Assembly (NCBI GenBank): GCA_015832175.1
Contig: WJXW01000001.1
Span: 372,001 to 436,000, forward strand
From: Paraphaeosphaeria minitans
Taxonomy: Eukaryota > Ascomycota > Dothideomycetes > Pleosporales > Didymosphaeriaceae
Direction: 5' to 3'
Length of the DNA stretch: 64,000 nt
The notes below the pieces were generated by a model. That model ran no database searches. It was not told the origin of the DNA and saw only the letters and a list, made by a program, of their open reading frames with translations. Shown here piece by piece: positions 36,880-50,053 of this stretch (the first letter of the stretch is position 1; each line of letters opens with the position of its first letter). The position numbers were made by a program, and so were the translations under genes.

Positions 36880-38067
36880 ATGTTGGGCCGAAGCAACATA
36901 GTAGCAAACAAGCGTGCCCTCAAAATCTCGGCCGCGGGAGTTTTCGTCTTCTTTGTCGCTTTATACACATTTCAGACTGGACCTTACCCATTCGCGTCCT
37001 CGAAAGACACTGCCATCAAATCCAATGACATCTCATTCACGTCAAGACACCTAGCCCTCGACCCGAACGAACGCGATACACTCTGCTCCTCACACGGTGT
37101 CCATCCCGCATACGCAGCGCACAGCCAGGGCCGACGGAAGGTCTACGATCTGTTTATGCTCAACACGGAGCTCGACTGGTTGGAGATCCGGCTGCACGAA
37201 CTGGCTTCTCAAGTCGACTACTTTGTGATCCTTGAGTCGCCCATAACCTTCACTGGCCTCCCGAAAAAGATGTTTTACCAGGAGAACAAGGGTCAGTTCA
37301 AGGAATTCAAGGACAAGATCATCCACCATGTGCTGGAGCCGCCGCCAGAGGGACATCCAGGCCACGTTGACGCGGGCAGTTTTGTCCGTGGGTCGCCTGA
37401 ATATGAAGCGCATGCATGGACCATGGAGCGATTCCAGCGGAACGCTATGTTTTCGCAAGTCTTACCTTATTTGACCCACGACGCGGCACCCAATCAAAAC
37501 GATGTAATCATGGTATCCGACATCGACGAAATTCCTCGGCCAGCGGCCGTGCAGCTACTCCGCGAGTGCCAATTCGGTCGCCTGACGACTCTGCGCAGCC
37601 GATTTTATTACTACAGCTTCCAGTGGCTCCACCGTGGACAGGAGTGGGCCCATCCCCAGGCAACAACGTACAACGGCCCAGAAAGGACCATCCTTCCAGC
37701 CAGTCTTCGCGAGCTCGATGGCTCTTTGGCGGCGGTGTCCGACTCAGAAAAGCAGACAATTTGGAATAGCGCCTGGCACTGCTCGTCCTGCTTCGCGACA
37801 ATATCCGAGATGCTTGTCAAGATGAAGAGTTTCAGCCACACCAATCTCAATGCAGAAAAATTTCGAAGCCAAGAGAGGATGGTAGAGCATATCAGGACTG
37901 GCAAGGACTTGTGGGATCGGTGGTTTCAGTGGTACTCGAGAGTCGAAGAGAACCAGGACCTCCCAGAGTACCTCAAGAACGAGGCGAAGCAAGGCAGATT
38001 CATGTATATGATCAATCGGGATGGGGAAAACGCAGGATTTGAAGACTATTCGCCCAACACGGCGTAG
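36880..38067 (+). CDS. Glycosyltransferase family 17 protein (N-acetylglucosaminyltransferase III-like)
   Basis: This is a single-exon, complete frame of 395 codons, ending TAG at 38065-38067. Residues ~12-31 form one hydrophobic segment with basic residues before it, so it is a type II membrane protein, probably of the Golgi. The body carries GT17 landmarks: KVYDLFMLNTELDWLEIRLHEL, VDYFVILESPITFTG, MVSDIDEIPRP (acidic cluster at residues 214-217, probably metal/nucleotide-sugar binding), the RSRFYYYSFQW block and WHCSSCF. Animal GT17 adds the bisecting GlcNAc to N-glycans. Fungal members are widespread, but their acceptor is not established, so the substrate is open. The gene stands alone on a 2.8 kb island between RIPed repeats, yet its frame, codon use and motifs look intact and show no RIP stops. 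Confidence 0.88.
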   Translation: MLGRSNIVANKRALKISAAGVFVFFVALYTFQTGPYPFASSKDTAIKSNDISFTSRHLALDPNERDTLCSSHGVHPAYAAHSQGRRKVYDLFMLNTELDWLEIRLHELASQVDYFVILESPITFTGLPKKMFYQENKGQFKEFKDKIIHHVLEPPPEGHPGHVDAGSFVRGSPEYEAHAWTMERFQRNAMFSQVLPYLTHDAAPNQNDVIMVSDIDEIPRPAAVQLLRECQFGRLTTLRSRFYYYSFQWLHRGQEWAHPQATTYNGPERTILPASLRELDGSLAAVSDSEKQTIWNSAWHCSSCFATISEMLVKMKSFSHTNLNAEKFRSQERMVEHIRTGKDLWDRWFQWYSRVEENQDLPEYLKNEAKQGRFMYMINRDGENAGFEDYSPNTA

Positions 38068-38552
38068 GCACGCCTATGCATAAATCTCAGACTCGTCGAA
38101 CACATTTCGATCGATCGCGAAGACCCTGCACCACGAGCGGCCCAGGAGTTGGAACGGAAGCACACAGCGACAGCGACAGCTGTCACCGGACCAACCCTAA
38201 TCCACAAGCCGTATAGGTACAGTAGCGATGACATGTTGGTGGCCCGGACAACAGTTTAGGGCTCCCGTGCGAAGTGCACAGCCACCCTCTGTGCGTTTCA
38301 TCCGACAGGCATCAGCACGCAGCGCCGCGGGATGCGACTGGCGAGAATTTTATACATCCTGCACCCTGCCTTGTACGTGCGATTAGGCAGCACTTTGTGG
38401 GCGATGATATAATTTGACGAGGTGGTGTTGTCAAGGTGTCGGCTAAAAGCATACAGACTTTTGGGATAGCAGCCTCGAACTATAAATTCTATCCTCTCTT
38501 AAAGTCTTTTAGGAATAGCGTCATGTCAAATATAGGGTTAATCACGATCAGG
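38068..38552. other. GT17 downstream region
   Basis: This holds the gene's 3' flank, with GC content falling gradually. I see no gene, and the short frames have no motifs. Confidence 0.5.
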
Positions 38553-38872
38553 TTAGCAGCCAGAGAGCTGCCAAAAGGGCTGCCAACAGCTGCCGACAGT
38601 AGCTAGGACGGCAGCTATCGGCAGCTGGACAGCTACGATCAGGTCAATTATGATTAGGTCAATCACGATCATGATTGATCACTATCAGTTCAACAACAAT
38701 CCTAATCGAGCAGCCAGGGCTGCCAAAGAGCTGCCAACGGCTGCCAACAGTAGCCAGGACGGCAGCTATCGACAGCTGGATAGCTATGATTAGGTCAATC
38801 ACGATTATGGTTAATCACGATTATGATCGATCAGCCATAGGGCTGCCAAAGGGCTGCCAACAGCAGCTCTTG
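38553..38872. repeat. GCTGCC-rich tandem repeat, ~151 bp period
   Basis: Two full units and a partial third share GCTGCCAA-type words, GGACGGCAGCTATCG (38606 and 38757) and a GATTAGGTCAATCACGAT stretch. Each unit contains inverted words (AGCTGCC against GGCAGCT, and ATCATGAT), so it can fold into hairpins. No terminal repeats or coding potential were seen. It could be a small non-autonomous element or satellite. Confidence 0.8.
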
Positions 38873-39201
38873 GCTACTAAGGAAAGCATAGGCCCTCAAG
38901 ATATAAGGCCATAAACCAAGCTAGATGATAAGACAATTAATCAAACCCATTATTGAGATCATATCAACGTGATTAACCTACTTATCGGATTATCTAACAC
39001 GTCTACTTACTATGTAATATAATAATTTAGCATAACTATTATGTAACTACCTTACTTTAACTAGTAGTAGGTGCATTAGAAGCTTATATATCTTATTTAA
39101 AGTCTGTTAAGTTATGGTTTATACTATTACTATCTTATACTCAGCACTATATTTAGGCTTTAGAGGTTATTATGCTTCTATACTAATTCTAGGTCTGTCT
39201 G
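38873..39201. other. Transition DNA to the right AT-rich block
   Basis: AT content rises here before the sharp LTR-like boundary at 39202. I see no gene or recognised repeat. Confidence 0.45.
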
Positions 39202-39648
39202 TGTAACGGGTAAATTACGATCTTATTGTGGTGTTGTGGCATCTGGCGTATAGACCCTATAAAGAATCTACACGCTAAGTGAGCTAGCTCTGTAAAACCT
39301 ATAATATGCCCTAACTTTATAGAAGATAAGTATTATTCTACTTAATACTATTAAGTTATTCTTTTACTATCCTTTCTAGTGTAAAGCAAATATTATTACT
39401 TATAACTAGACTTTATATAATAATACTTTATCTATAATAGCCTAAAGATAGTTCCTAGAGTTATATAAGCTACTAGTAGGGGATAGATTTTACTTAAAGC
39501 CTCTAAAGGTAGTAAAAACTCTCTTATCTAGTATATAGAAGGAGAGCTAGTAATATATAACTTAAACTTACCTTTAATACTTAAGTAGCGTATTATAGCT
39601 ATAAAAAAAGTATAATAAACTTTACGCTATATATTAATTTATATTTTG
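39202..39648 (+). repeat. Right copy of island-flanking inverted repeat (LTR-like start)
   Basis: It begins TGTAACGGGTAAATTACG at 39202 and matches the reverse complement of 35978-36424. Flanking pentamers of the two copies do not correspond, so they are probably two insertions of one family, not the two ends of one element. Confidence 0.85.
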
Positions 39649-40806
<1,158 letters not shown>

Positions 40807-40954
40807 ACTATAGTAGTAGTAGTAGTAGGATCTTTAGTAGTAGTAGTAGTAGGACCTTTAGCAGTAGTAGTAGTAAGGTCTTTAGTACTAGTAGTATAAG
40901 TGTTATAGTAGAAGGTAGTTTAAGATATTATTATAATTATAGCTAGTAGGAAGC

Positions 40955-41149
40955 TGTTGTGGTAAAAAGGGCTCAAACTATTATAGGATATTTAGGAGCA
41001 GAGTTGTAAAGAATATAAATAGCTAATTATAGGAAAGGATGCCAAAAGGGTAGACTATATATAAAAGAAACGAGCCTCTTAGCAAGAATCCTATAATATG
41101 AATTAGTGGATCTAGAAAGAATCACAGAAGTGAGTGTTTTACTTTAATA
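40955..41149 (-). repeat. C2 LTR, left copy (element 3' LTR)
   Basis: TGTTGTGGTA...TTTAATA, 195 bp. Outer TG intact, inner CA mutated to TA. It is followed inside by a CCCCCTAGG stretch, the complement of the expected polypurine tract. Confidence 0.92.
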
Positions 41150-42539
41150 TACCCCCTAGGTAATTGCTTAAAGCGAATTACCTATCCTAAGAAGTAATCT
41201 TTAATTGTCTAAATCCTTCCTAAAGATCTTTAAAAAACTATCTAAAGGCTGTTTAAAGATTAAAAAACTATTAAGAATTATTTTTCTAGATCTTCTTATC
41301 TTAAGAACAGCAATTCTATTACCCCCTATTTATTATAATACCAAAATAATCGCTATTTATCTTTTAAATTACAAATCCTATTATAAATTGTATCTAGAAT
41401 CTCTTCTTCTAGTAGGTTGGGAGCTTATAAGTGTAGTATAAAGGCCTAGAGCGTAAACGCTTTTATTCTACTACTCTTTTTGCTTACTTCCTATTAACTA
41501 TAAAGTAATTTCCCCGCTCTTACTAGCTAGCAAGTACGATAGGTAGGCGTGTTTTAATTAGGAAAGAGTAGTAGTAAGAGAAATAAGTAGTAAGGAAGGA
41601 GCGCATTTGGCGCTTAATAATTAGATAGGCGGTAAAGTATATAAGCCTTTTACTAGCGCTTAATCTTCTTTTTTTAATCCTTTACTTTTAACGCTTTAAC
41701 TTTCTATTTAATTTAAGCCTACTAGTTTAAGCTTTTAAATCCTACTACTTTATAGTAGGTTTTCTTTTTCTAATTATTACCTTACGCTCTTTCTATTATT
41801 TAGAGCTTTGCTAACTCTTTTAGATATCTAATAACTTAGCTAAAGCACGTATAGTAAAGGCTGTAAAAGCTACTAAATAAAGCTCCTAATCCTTCTGCTA
41901 AGATTCTTCTACTCCTCCTACTCTACTAGCTCTTCCTGCCCTAGCTCTAGGCCCTTAGTAATTGCTTAGTGCTTTTAAATAAGTAAGCTGCTTAGGCTGC
42001 TTAAAGAGAGCTTTAGTAGAAAAAAGTAATAGAAGCTGCTATAATAACGCTTTAAGTTTAGATAGGCGCTACTATACCTACTTTACCTACTCTTACACTA
42101 CTATATATAGGATTGTCTTATTACTTTAGCTAATTTTTGCTAAATGTTTCTATAGCTAGCTATATATTTAGACTCTAGCTATAGATTTTATCTACTATTA
42201 ACTATTAGATAGTGCTAATATAAGCTTTTATTTTAAAATTCTTTCTAGGTTTAGCTAATACTTTTTGTAGGAGAGGTTAATTACTAAGCTATATAAAAAG
42301 GTTAAAGTAGCTTTATAAGCTTTTCCTTTTACTAGTAGTTAGGAGGAGTAAGCTTAGTATATAACTACTATTCTACTCCCTCCTTTATAGCTAATCTTTA
42401 GTAGAGGATAAAGTAATCACCCTCTTACCCTACCTAGTAAGGAGCAGCGCGGTCGCAGCTAATATACTAATTAAAATAGCTAGATAAGTAGCTTATTAGC
42501 TCTAAAGTAAGATAGAGGCTAGATAAGTGCTTCTCCTCC

Positions 42540-42640
42540 TACTAATTAAAAGAGGGGAGGCTAGGGTAAGGAATTACCTATTACTAATTAAAGGAGGGGA
42601 GGCTAGGGTAAGCTATTACCTACTATAGAGAGGAGGAGAG
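42540..42640. repeat. Short tandem duplication in C2
   Basis: ACTAATTAAA-GAGGGGAGGCTAGGGTAAG is present twice in a row (units start near 42541 and 42583), followed by a third, diverged AATTATAGGGGAGA piece. It lies in the 3' non-coding part of the minus-strand element. Confidence 0.7.
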
Positions 42641-42949
42641 GAGGAAGATAGGGAGAATCTCCTACTACTAATTATAGGGGAGATTCTCGCACCCCTGTAA
42701 TTAAGTAAAGAAGGAAGAGGGTCTATAAGCTTATAGATAAGCTTTTTAATCTCCTCTTCCTCTAATTCCTATTCTCCCTCTAATTTTTTCTTTCTTTTCT
42801 TTTTCTTTTCTTATTACCTAGCTCTAAATTAATAATTCTAAGTAGTTAATAGATTAATTCTCTACTTACTTACTCTTATTCTGTAATTATTATACTTATA
42901 TCTTATAGATTTAATAGCTTTTTAAATCTATTAAACTACTAATAAGTAA

Positions 42950-45900
42950 GAGCCTTTGTAAGGCTATTTGCTAGTATTTCGCTAATTAGAAGATATTCTA
43001 CTTAAAACGATCCTTTTATATACTCTTACTATAACCACATCTTCTAAATATCTATATAATGTAGTTAAGTAGTAATTCTTTCGTTCTTTCTAATTACTAA
43101 ACAAATAGTTTAAAGATTATTATAATAGACCTTCTATAAATGTCTTAGATCTAGAGTAAGCTTAATAAAGAATCTCTTAATTGCTATAGCTTCTTTACTT
43201 ATATATTTAAGTGCTAGAAGCTCTGCTTCTATTATTAAAGTAGTGATTATGTTCTATTAAGCTACTTTCTATAGGATAGCTCCTCTAAACAATAGGATAA
43301 TATATCTATAGGAAGATCGCTGTAATATTAGATTATTAGCGAAAGAGGCATCTCTATATATTAGTAGATTAGGTCTATTGTAGCTACTAAAGGCTATAGC
43401 CTACTATCTAGTTTAATAGAGGTAAAGGATTATATAGTTAATAGTAGTAAAGTGTTCTTTGCTTAGATTTATTAAAAAGTGTAATAGCTTTAACACTATA
43501 AAGGCTATATCTAGGCGTAGTATAATTACTGTGTAGAGAGCTAATCCTACCTCTTCTTAAAAGAGTTTTATTTTTTAAGGAGTAGCTTCTCCTGTGCTTA
43601 GAATAAGATCTTCTACTAATAGAGGTATAGGAGGGAAGCTCTTAGAGTTTAAAAGGTTAAACCTTTTTGTAATTTTATTAATGTAGGTATTATAGACTAG
43701 AGAAATTAATTTTACTTCTCTATCCCTAATTACTTAAACACCTAGGAACCACTCTACTAGTCCTTTTAATTTAATCTTGTATTTGTTTATGATTTTTTTC
43801 TAAAAATCTAGGGCTTCTTTCTCTTTACTCTTGTAATAGAGAAGAACAATGTTATTAATATAAAATAGAATAATAATACTTTAATTACTATTAAAGAAAA
43901 GGCATAGCTTTTCTAACAAAGCTAATAGTCTATAGGATTAAAGTAATCCTGCAAATTCCTTATACTAAAGAAGTAGTAAATCTCTTAAGCTATACAAAGC
44001 TTAATTTAATCTTACACACTTTTCTAGCTTTTTAGAACTATTAGGTAATTTATAAGTTACTAGATTAGCGGCTGTAATAAGAGTATTTAGAAACGCTCCT
44101 ACTATATTAAATTATAAGATTTCTAGATCGAATTCTGCTGCTAGAGCTATAGCTAATTAGAAAGATCTTACTGCTAGGGTAGTAGTATAGGTAGAGTAGA
44201 GAGTATTCTTTTTCTAAAAATCTTCTTTTATAATAATTTGAGCTTTACACTTTTTAAAGTATCTATTTTAATTAAACTTATAGGTAAAGACCTACTTTAA
44301 AGGGAGTAGTTGCTCTAACACCTCTAATTGTTTAATCTCTATTTAGGTACCTTTATCTTATAAAGTTAAGATCTCCTTATAAGCAGTAAGGAGGAATAGC
44401 TTCCTATATAGATAATTGTAAAGGTGTTTCTATAGGGTTAGCTCTAGTGTAAGCTCGTCTTTGTGAGTCTAAGCTGTATAAGACACTCTAGGCGCTTTTT
44501 TAAGTATAGAAGCAAATACTATTATATTTAGTGTAATATATTCTTTTTGCTTAGACTAGGCCTCTGCTACTTTTAGTATAAACGTATACTCTAATATTAT
44601 ATTAAGATTACTTTAAAGATAATTAGTAATTAGTGTATAAGCACCTAGCTTCTACCTACCCCTTAACTAATTGTCCTAATTATTTTACTTCCTTAATCTT
44701 TGTAATAGTAGATAGCGATTTATTAGTTAGTTAATTTCTAGTGCTTTACTATAATTTTGCTTACTTATTCTACTTATCTGTAGATAGATCTGCCTTCGCC
44801 TTTAGCGCGCTAGTAGGTTATCTGCTCTATCTAGCGTAATTAAGTTATCTACGCTAGGTTAATTAGTAACCTAATTAGTTTCTACTAATAAATAGGGTAT
44901 TAAATTCCTAAATTCTAGCGGGCTAGCTCTCTTAGTAGTATTCTAGTAGCTGCTAGATATCTCTTAATCGCTTAATAGATTACCCTTAAGATTACCTAGC
45001 TCTAGTGTCTAATTAGGGGTTATAAGTCCTGTGCTTCCTTTCCTACTTAAGCAAATTCTTAGCTACTAGCTAGCTAAGCCTATAGCTCGCTTAGTAGTAG
45101 GTACCTTAGGTTTCTAATTACTTAGCTAGCCTACTTCGCTTTTAATTACCTAAGGGTCACCTATAGGTCTAGTAGTAGTTCTTATATACTTATTTATTTT
45201 AGGAAGAATATTAAGCGCGTTTTTATACGCTTCTTTTAGATGATTTAGCTCTCCTTCTTAGAGGCTTTTTACTATTTTTAACACTTCTATTTTTAGAATA
45301 GATTATTCTTCTAATCCTTTATAGAATAAGGACTTATTAAACCTTACGTTTTATATAGTAATCACCTAATTAAGCTAAAGAATCTATATTTAGTAGATAT
45401 TAGAAGCTTTATAGCCTACTAAGTATCTAATATAGCCCCTAGGATTTACTTTAAATCCTCTTCTATCTCGCCTAGCTATACACTCCTAATCTAAAGGGTA
45501 AGCTTAGTAGCTATAGGCGTAGACAGCACTCTAGTTTAGATAAAGATTAGCTATCCTATATTGTGTTTTTACTAGTTTAAAATAACAAAAATATTATCTA
45601 AACTAAGTATCTAACGTTTTATTAAGTAATTAATAGCCTATTACTAGGCTAGGAATTATTCCTTAGAGCTAGCATGCCGATTATATAATTTTAGGCTAGA
45701 GATTTAATAGCAGATTTGCGCTTATTTATATTTTAATTACTTTTATTATAAGCTCCTAGCCTACTTTTTCTGTAGCGCTATTAGGCTTATGCGTATAAGG
45801 TAGTAGTCTGCTAATTATTATCCCTTTCTAATTAGCCTAAAATTCGTACTAGGATTTCCCTCTCTATAGAAGTGTTGCTGTATTATTATCTTAGTAGATT

Positions 45901-47900
45901 TTTGTAATTTAATGCTCGTATTTTGTATTAATAAGAGCTAAGAAATCCTACCACACTCTTATTATCTTAGAAAGCGTCTTTATTCTAAGATTAAAAATGT
46001 AAAGTTTCTTACTAAAATCTTCTTTAATTAGTAAAACCTAGTTCTCTCTATTTTAAGCAGTAGGAATATTAAATAGATCCTAGGATAATAAGTGAAATAG
46101 CCTAGGTAATTATTCTCTAGGTCTCCTAGAGATTACCTAGGTTACGTATGTAGTAGCACAGTGCTCGTAATCCTTTCTTAATATTCTAGTAATCTTTATA
46201 CCTTAGGCTGCAGTTACTAGAGCTTATAGGGCTCTATTTCCTGTATACCCTACTTAAAGGTGCTAGAGGTCCTTAGAATCTAATCTCTTAATATTAACCT
46301 AGGATAATCCTTTAGTAGTTATACTTATAATAATTAAATAAGAGCGGATTAGCTTATATTATAGGAAAGTAAAATTATACTCGCATCTTAGGTCTACTAA
46401 AATAACACTTTATTCTAGGCTTCTAATCCTAAGAGTGTAATCTAAACTAAGGTACTAAATCTTTACTTTCTTTAAAAGAGCTTCTAATATAATATTTATA
46501 TAAAAGCCTTCTACTACTCTCACTTCTTAGTGTAGTAGATCTTTTATAAATCTCTTATTTTTCCTATACAAAGCATTCTTAATTAGTCTATTACTAATTC
46601 CTAAGATTAGGAGGCTTTGTGTACCTGCCTCTATACTCTTATATCATAATTAAAACGTCCTAGGAACAAGTCTTTTATAATTGTTAACTAGGTAAACTAC
46701 TATAGCACTGTCTAGTATAGTACATTCTAACAGAGGATAAGCGTTAGAATATAGAGTAGAGTAGACACCTAATACTCTATTGTCTATAGGTAGATTAAAT
46801 AGGTTTAGTAGAGTAGCAGTAATACTACTAGGATATTTAATAGTCTTAATAGAGGATTGTTTCTTATTCTATTCTACCTTTATAATCGCGTTATATAGGT
46901 TTAACCACTTAGGCTGCTTAAGTTAATTAAGAATCTTTAATTTTTCTTTATTAGTAAGATTAAATAATAATATTCTATTCTAGGGTAATCTAGCTATCGC
47001 GGTTTAAAGTCTTCAGCACTCTATTAGTTTCTACCTATAAGTATAGGGCTTATAGGGACAGTTTAGTTGTTTCTTTGTCTAATTAGATAAACTAGAACTA
47101 TTAGAGTTAGTAGATTGTCTTAATAATCTATTAAAAGTGGCGAATACCTTACTTATTTTATTAGAACTAGATTAGATTAAATACTTTTAGATAAGCGCCA
47201 AAAATACCTTCCCTAGATTATCTAGCGTAATCTAATTCTGTCCTAGCGTCTTATCCTAGATTAGCTGTTAGTTTATTAATTAGGCCTAATCTAGTGCTAT
47301 ACGCGTGGCGATTATATCTAGGAAATTTAAAGTAGTAAGTAGTCTACTAATTTCGCTAATTAAGTAGGTCTTTACTTTTTAATAGAGGAGCTGCTACTCT
47401 TTAAACTAGGTCTTAGGACTTTATCTTACCTACTTAGCCTTTTTAAGATAAGCATAGTATAAAGTTTAAATATTATTTTATATAGCTCCTTTATTTAGTG
47501 CGAGATCTTCCTTTAAAAGTTAAATTAGGGACTAAAGCGTAGTATAGCGTGTATTAACTAGAGTAATTATGGCAGGAGCAAGCAGATTAGGCAATACTAT
47601 AGCGTTTACCTAAGTCTAGAGATTCTGTATTTTAGTATAGTCTACTTGCTAGTCTAAAACTGCTACTCTATATTTGGCTATTTATAAAGGAAAGCTCTCT
47701 TTATCTATTTTATACTTAGTAAGCTCTGCTTTGTATAATTAAATACTTACTATAGAGGCTATATCTGTAATTAGTAATAGTTTCTATAAGAGCAGAGGTT
47801 GTTCTAGCTTTACGTAATTAATTACTAGAGCGTTAATTGCCTCTAGATTAATTTAGTTCTAGATTCCTTTTAAGTTTACTTAGAATTAAAGCTAGATAAA
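42950..47900 (-). pseudogene. C2 Copia gag-pol relic
   Basis: On the minus strand, an RNase H/RT-connection block (TVIILRLDIAFIVLKLLHFL...KEHFTTINYIILYLY) lies near 43420-43560, matching the Copia pattern of RPDIAFAVS...P...H. The RT active site is degraded to YINNI, ancestral YVDDI, near 43846-43866. Upstream on the element, gag and integrase must occupy ~44600-47900, but I could not set their limits. Stops are at RIP-type codons throughout. Confidence 0.75.
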
Positions 47901-48063
47901 CTAGTAAGGCTAGCTAGTGTAATTAATAAGCTATACTTCTGCTATTTTAATAATTTTTGTAATTAGAAATAGAGGGGTTATATTGTAGAGAGGTTCTAAA
48001 TAGAGTGTTATATAATAATTTAAGTGTTACTAAGTAGGTAAGGAGAATTATCTTACGTTCTAA

Positions 48064-48079
48064 GCGCTGGGCTTATAAC
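48064..48079 (-). promoter_or_regulatory. C2 primer-binding site, initiator tRNA-Met anticodon-arm type
   Basis: Immediately inside the right LTR, the plus strand reads GCGCTGGGCTTATAAC. This is the anticodon arm of eukaryotic initiator tRNA-Met (GGGCTCATAAC) with one C-to-T change in a CpA context. Internal half-tRNA priming by initiator Met tRNA is known for Copia-type elements. The site fixes the element's 5' end on the right. Confidence 0.75.
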
Positions 48080-48274
48080 TGTTATAGTAAAAAGGGCTCG
48101 AACTATTATAGGATATTTAGGAGCAGAGTTGTAAAGAATACAAATAGCTAATTGTAGGAAAGGATGCTGAAAGGGCAGACTATATATAAAAGAAACAAGC
48201 CTCTTGGCAAGAATCCTGTAATATAAATTAGTAGATCTAGAAAGAATTACAAAAGTAAGTGTTTTACTTTAACA
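48080..48274 (-). repeat. C2 LTR, right copy (element 5' LTR)
   Basis: TGTTATAGTA...TTTAACA, 195 bp, partner of 40955-41149. Confidence 0.92.
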
Positions 48275-48374
48275 GCTCTAAACTCCTATCTATTCTTCTA
48301 GCTTAGTGTAACTTTAGAGGTTAACCTTATTAGCTTCTTCCTAATATCTATCCTGCACCTCTCTAATACTATAT

Positions 48375-49642
48375 TATTAGGATCTGGCTGCGCGCGAGCA
48401 GCGGGGCGCAAGCTTATTAGACCACTAGTCTACTAGAGTTAGCTAACTAAGCAGTCAGATAACAAGTTATAGGTCCTAAGGGTCCTAAGGACCGTACAGG
48501 CCTCGCCTATATAGGAACTCTAGGACGCGTAGGACTCGCCCACACAGGACTCTAGGACATATAGGACTCTAGGACATGTAGGACTCTAGGACATATAGGA
48601 TTCTGGGAAGTATAGGACTACTTAGTATATAGGAATGTAAGAATAAGCTTCTTATACTTATATTTAATCTATTTATTAATCTATTATTTAGATTCTAGTA
48701 GACTAAATTATTAACTTATTACACTTTGTAAAATACTATTATATTAATAAGACCTTCTACCTTCTATAAGTACTCCTGCCTAAGAACTAACCTTAACCCT
48801 TTAGGACTAGCTACCCTCTTAGATTTAACATCTTAAATACCCTTAACATAAGTACTTTATAAACTCCTACCTCTTCTACAGCTTTAGGTGCCGCTAAGAT
48901 TACTCCTATAAAGGATAGTAGTAAAGCGTATAAACCTAATCTCTACTCTAGTAAACAATCTTAAACTAACGTCTAGATTCTCTAGTTAGACCTCTACTTT
49001 TTTAACTTAGATAAACCCCTTAAAGATAAGAAGAAGGTTATATTTACAGTAATATACATGTAAGGAGATATAGGATTATAAATCTATTTTTACCTTAAAA
49101 AGTATCTAGGAATAGACTATAATAATAATAATAACTACGCAGACAACTATGCTAATACAGTTAATATTATTAAGAATTATAATAACTTTAAGAAATGCCT
49201 TAAACAACTCTTTAGAATTACTAATAAGGACTCTATTGTAAAAGCAAAGATTTAGACTATAACTTAGAAATAATTAGTAGCTAAGTATATAGCTAAGTTT
49301 TACAGATACGATGTGTAACTTAACTAGGATCATAAATCTCTTTAGGACATATATAAATAAGGACTTAAATAGAAACTACGTAAGGAACTCTTACGTAGTA
49401 GTGCACAAATTGCTAACCTTAAGGAACTATATAAAGAAACTATTAGGATTAATAGAGAGTAGTTTTTATTATAATAAGAGCTCTACTAAAACCCTAGGGC
49501 GATAAGCTTTAGATAACTAGCAGAAGTGGTTTATAAGAACCCTATTAGAATTATCTAAAAGCAATAGCTAAGGAACTACTAGAGATATAAACTAATAGAA
49601 GATGTCTAGTTTAACTACTTAGGCAAAAGAAAAGGAGGAAGG
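48375..49642 (+). mobile_element. G3 (left part): chromovirus split by G4, U3 variant 4
   Basis: LTR 48375-48830 (456 bp, TATTAGGATCTGG...TTTAACA) is followed by gag to 49642, where G4 interrupts it. The same gag resumes at 62936 after G4, joined through the duplicated GAAGG. U3 variant 4 carries a 17 bp tandem array of the type AGGACTCTAGGACATAT at about 48525-48620. The LTR start was chosen by analogy with the TRTTAGGATCT start of G1. Confidence 0.85.
48525..48620. repeat. 17 bp tandem array in G3 U3
   Basis: About five units of AGGACTCTAGGACATAT and variants lie just upstream of the shared TATATAGGAA block. No other LTR in the window contains it. Confidence 0.85.
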
Positions 49643-50053
49643 TGTTAAGATCTAAAGGCTAGGCCTCCTGGGATCTTTATATGTATCTATATTCGTTGTT
49701 TAAGTGACACGGCACAAAAGGTCACGTAATCTAATTAGTGTGATTAGAGCGCCAAGACAACTAATTAGACTAAGCAATTAATATACTAAGTAACTAAGTA
49801 GTGCTTAATTAGTTTAATTAGAGTGATTAGTCCACTAATTACTTAAAGTATATAGGAACGCGAGGATAGGCTCTCTATACTTATGTTTAATCTATTTATT
49901 AATCTATTGTTTAGATTCTAGTAGACTAAATTATTAACTTATTACACTTCGCAAGATACTATTATATTAATAAGACCTTTTACCTTCTGTAAGTACTCCT
50001 GCCTAAGAACTAACTTTAACCCTTTAGGACTAGCTACCTTTTTAGATTTAATA
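49643..50053 (+). repeat. G4 5' LTR (411 bp)
   Basis: It carries U3 variant 3 with ATTAGTGTGATTAG-type words, then the shared TATATAGGAACGCGAGGAT block near 49849. Right after it, TTAAACAC at 50056-50063 is complementary to the GTGTTTAA at the presumed RNA start. Confidence 0.93.

Larger units (their letters stand above)
40955..48274 (-). mobile_element. C2: full-length Ty1/Copia element, minus strand
   Basis: The element is 7320 bp with two 195 bp LTRs (40955-41149 and 48080-48274). Its family is also seen truncated at 10874-11647. The primer-binding site next to the right LTR and the polyprotein direction both place its 5' end on the right. Flanking pentamers (GAAGC and GCTCT) do not match, so no target duplication is visible. 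Confidence 0.9.

Noticed and set aside
35978..39648. A single DNA transposon with the inverted repeats as its ends and GT17 as cargo
   Set aside because: No transposase relic lies between them, the flanking pentamers do not match, and the ends start like LTRs. Two independent insertions are simpler.
41205..41441. 78-codon frame at the left end of C2
   Set aside because: It lies in the Copia 3' non-coding part with an Ile/Leu/Tyr-rich product. The same stretch in the 10874 copy does not preserve it.
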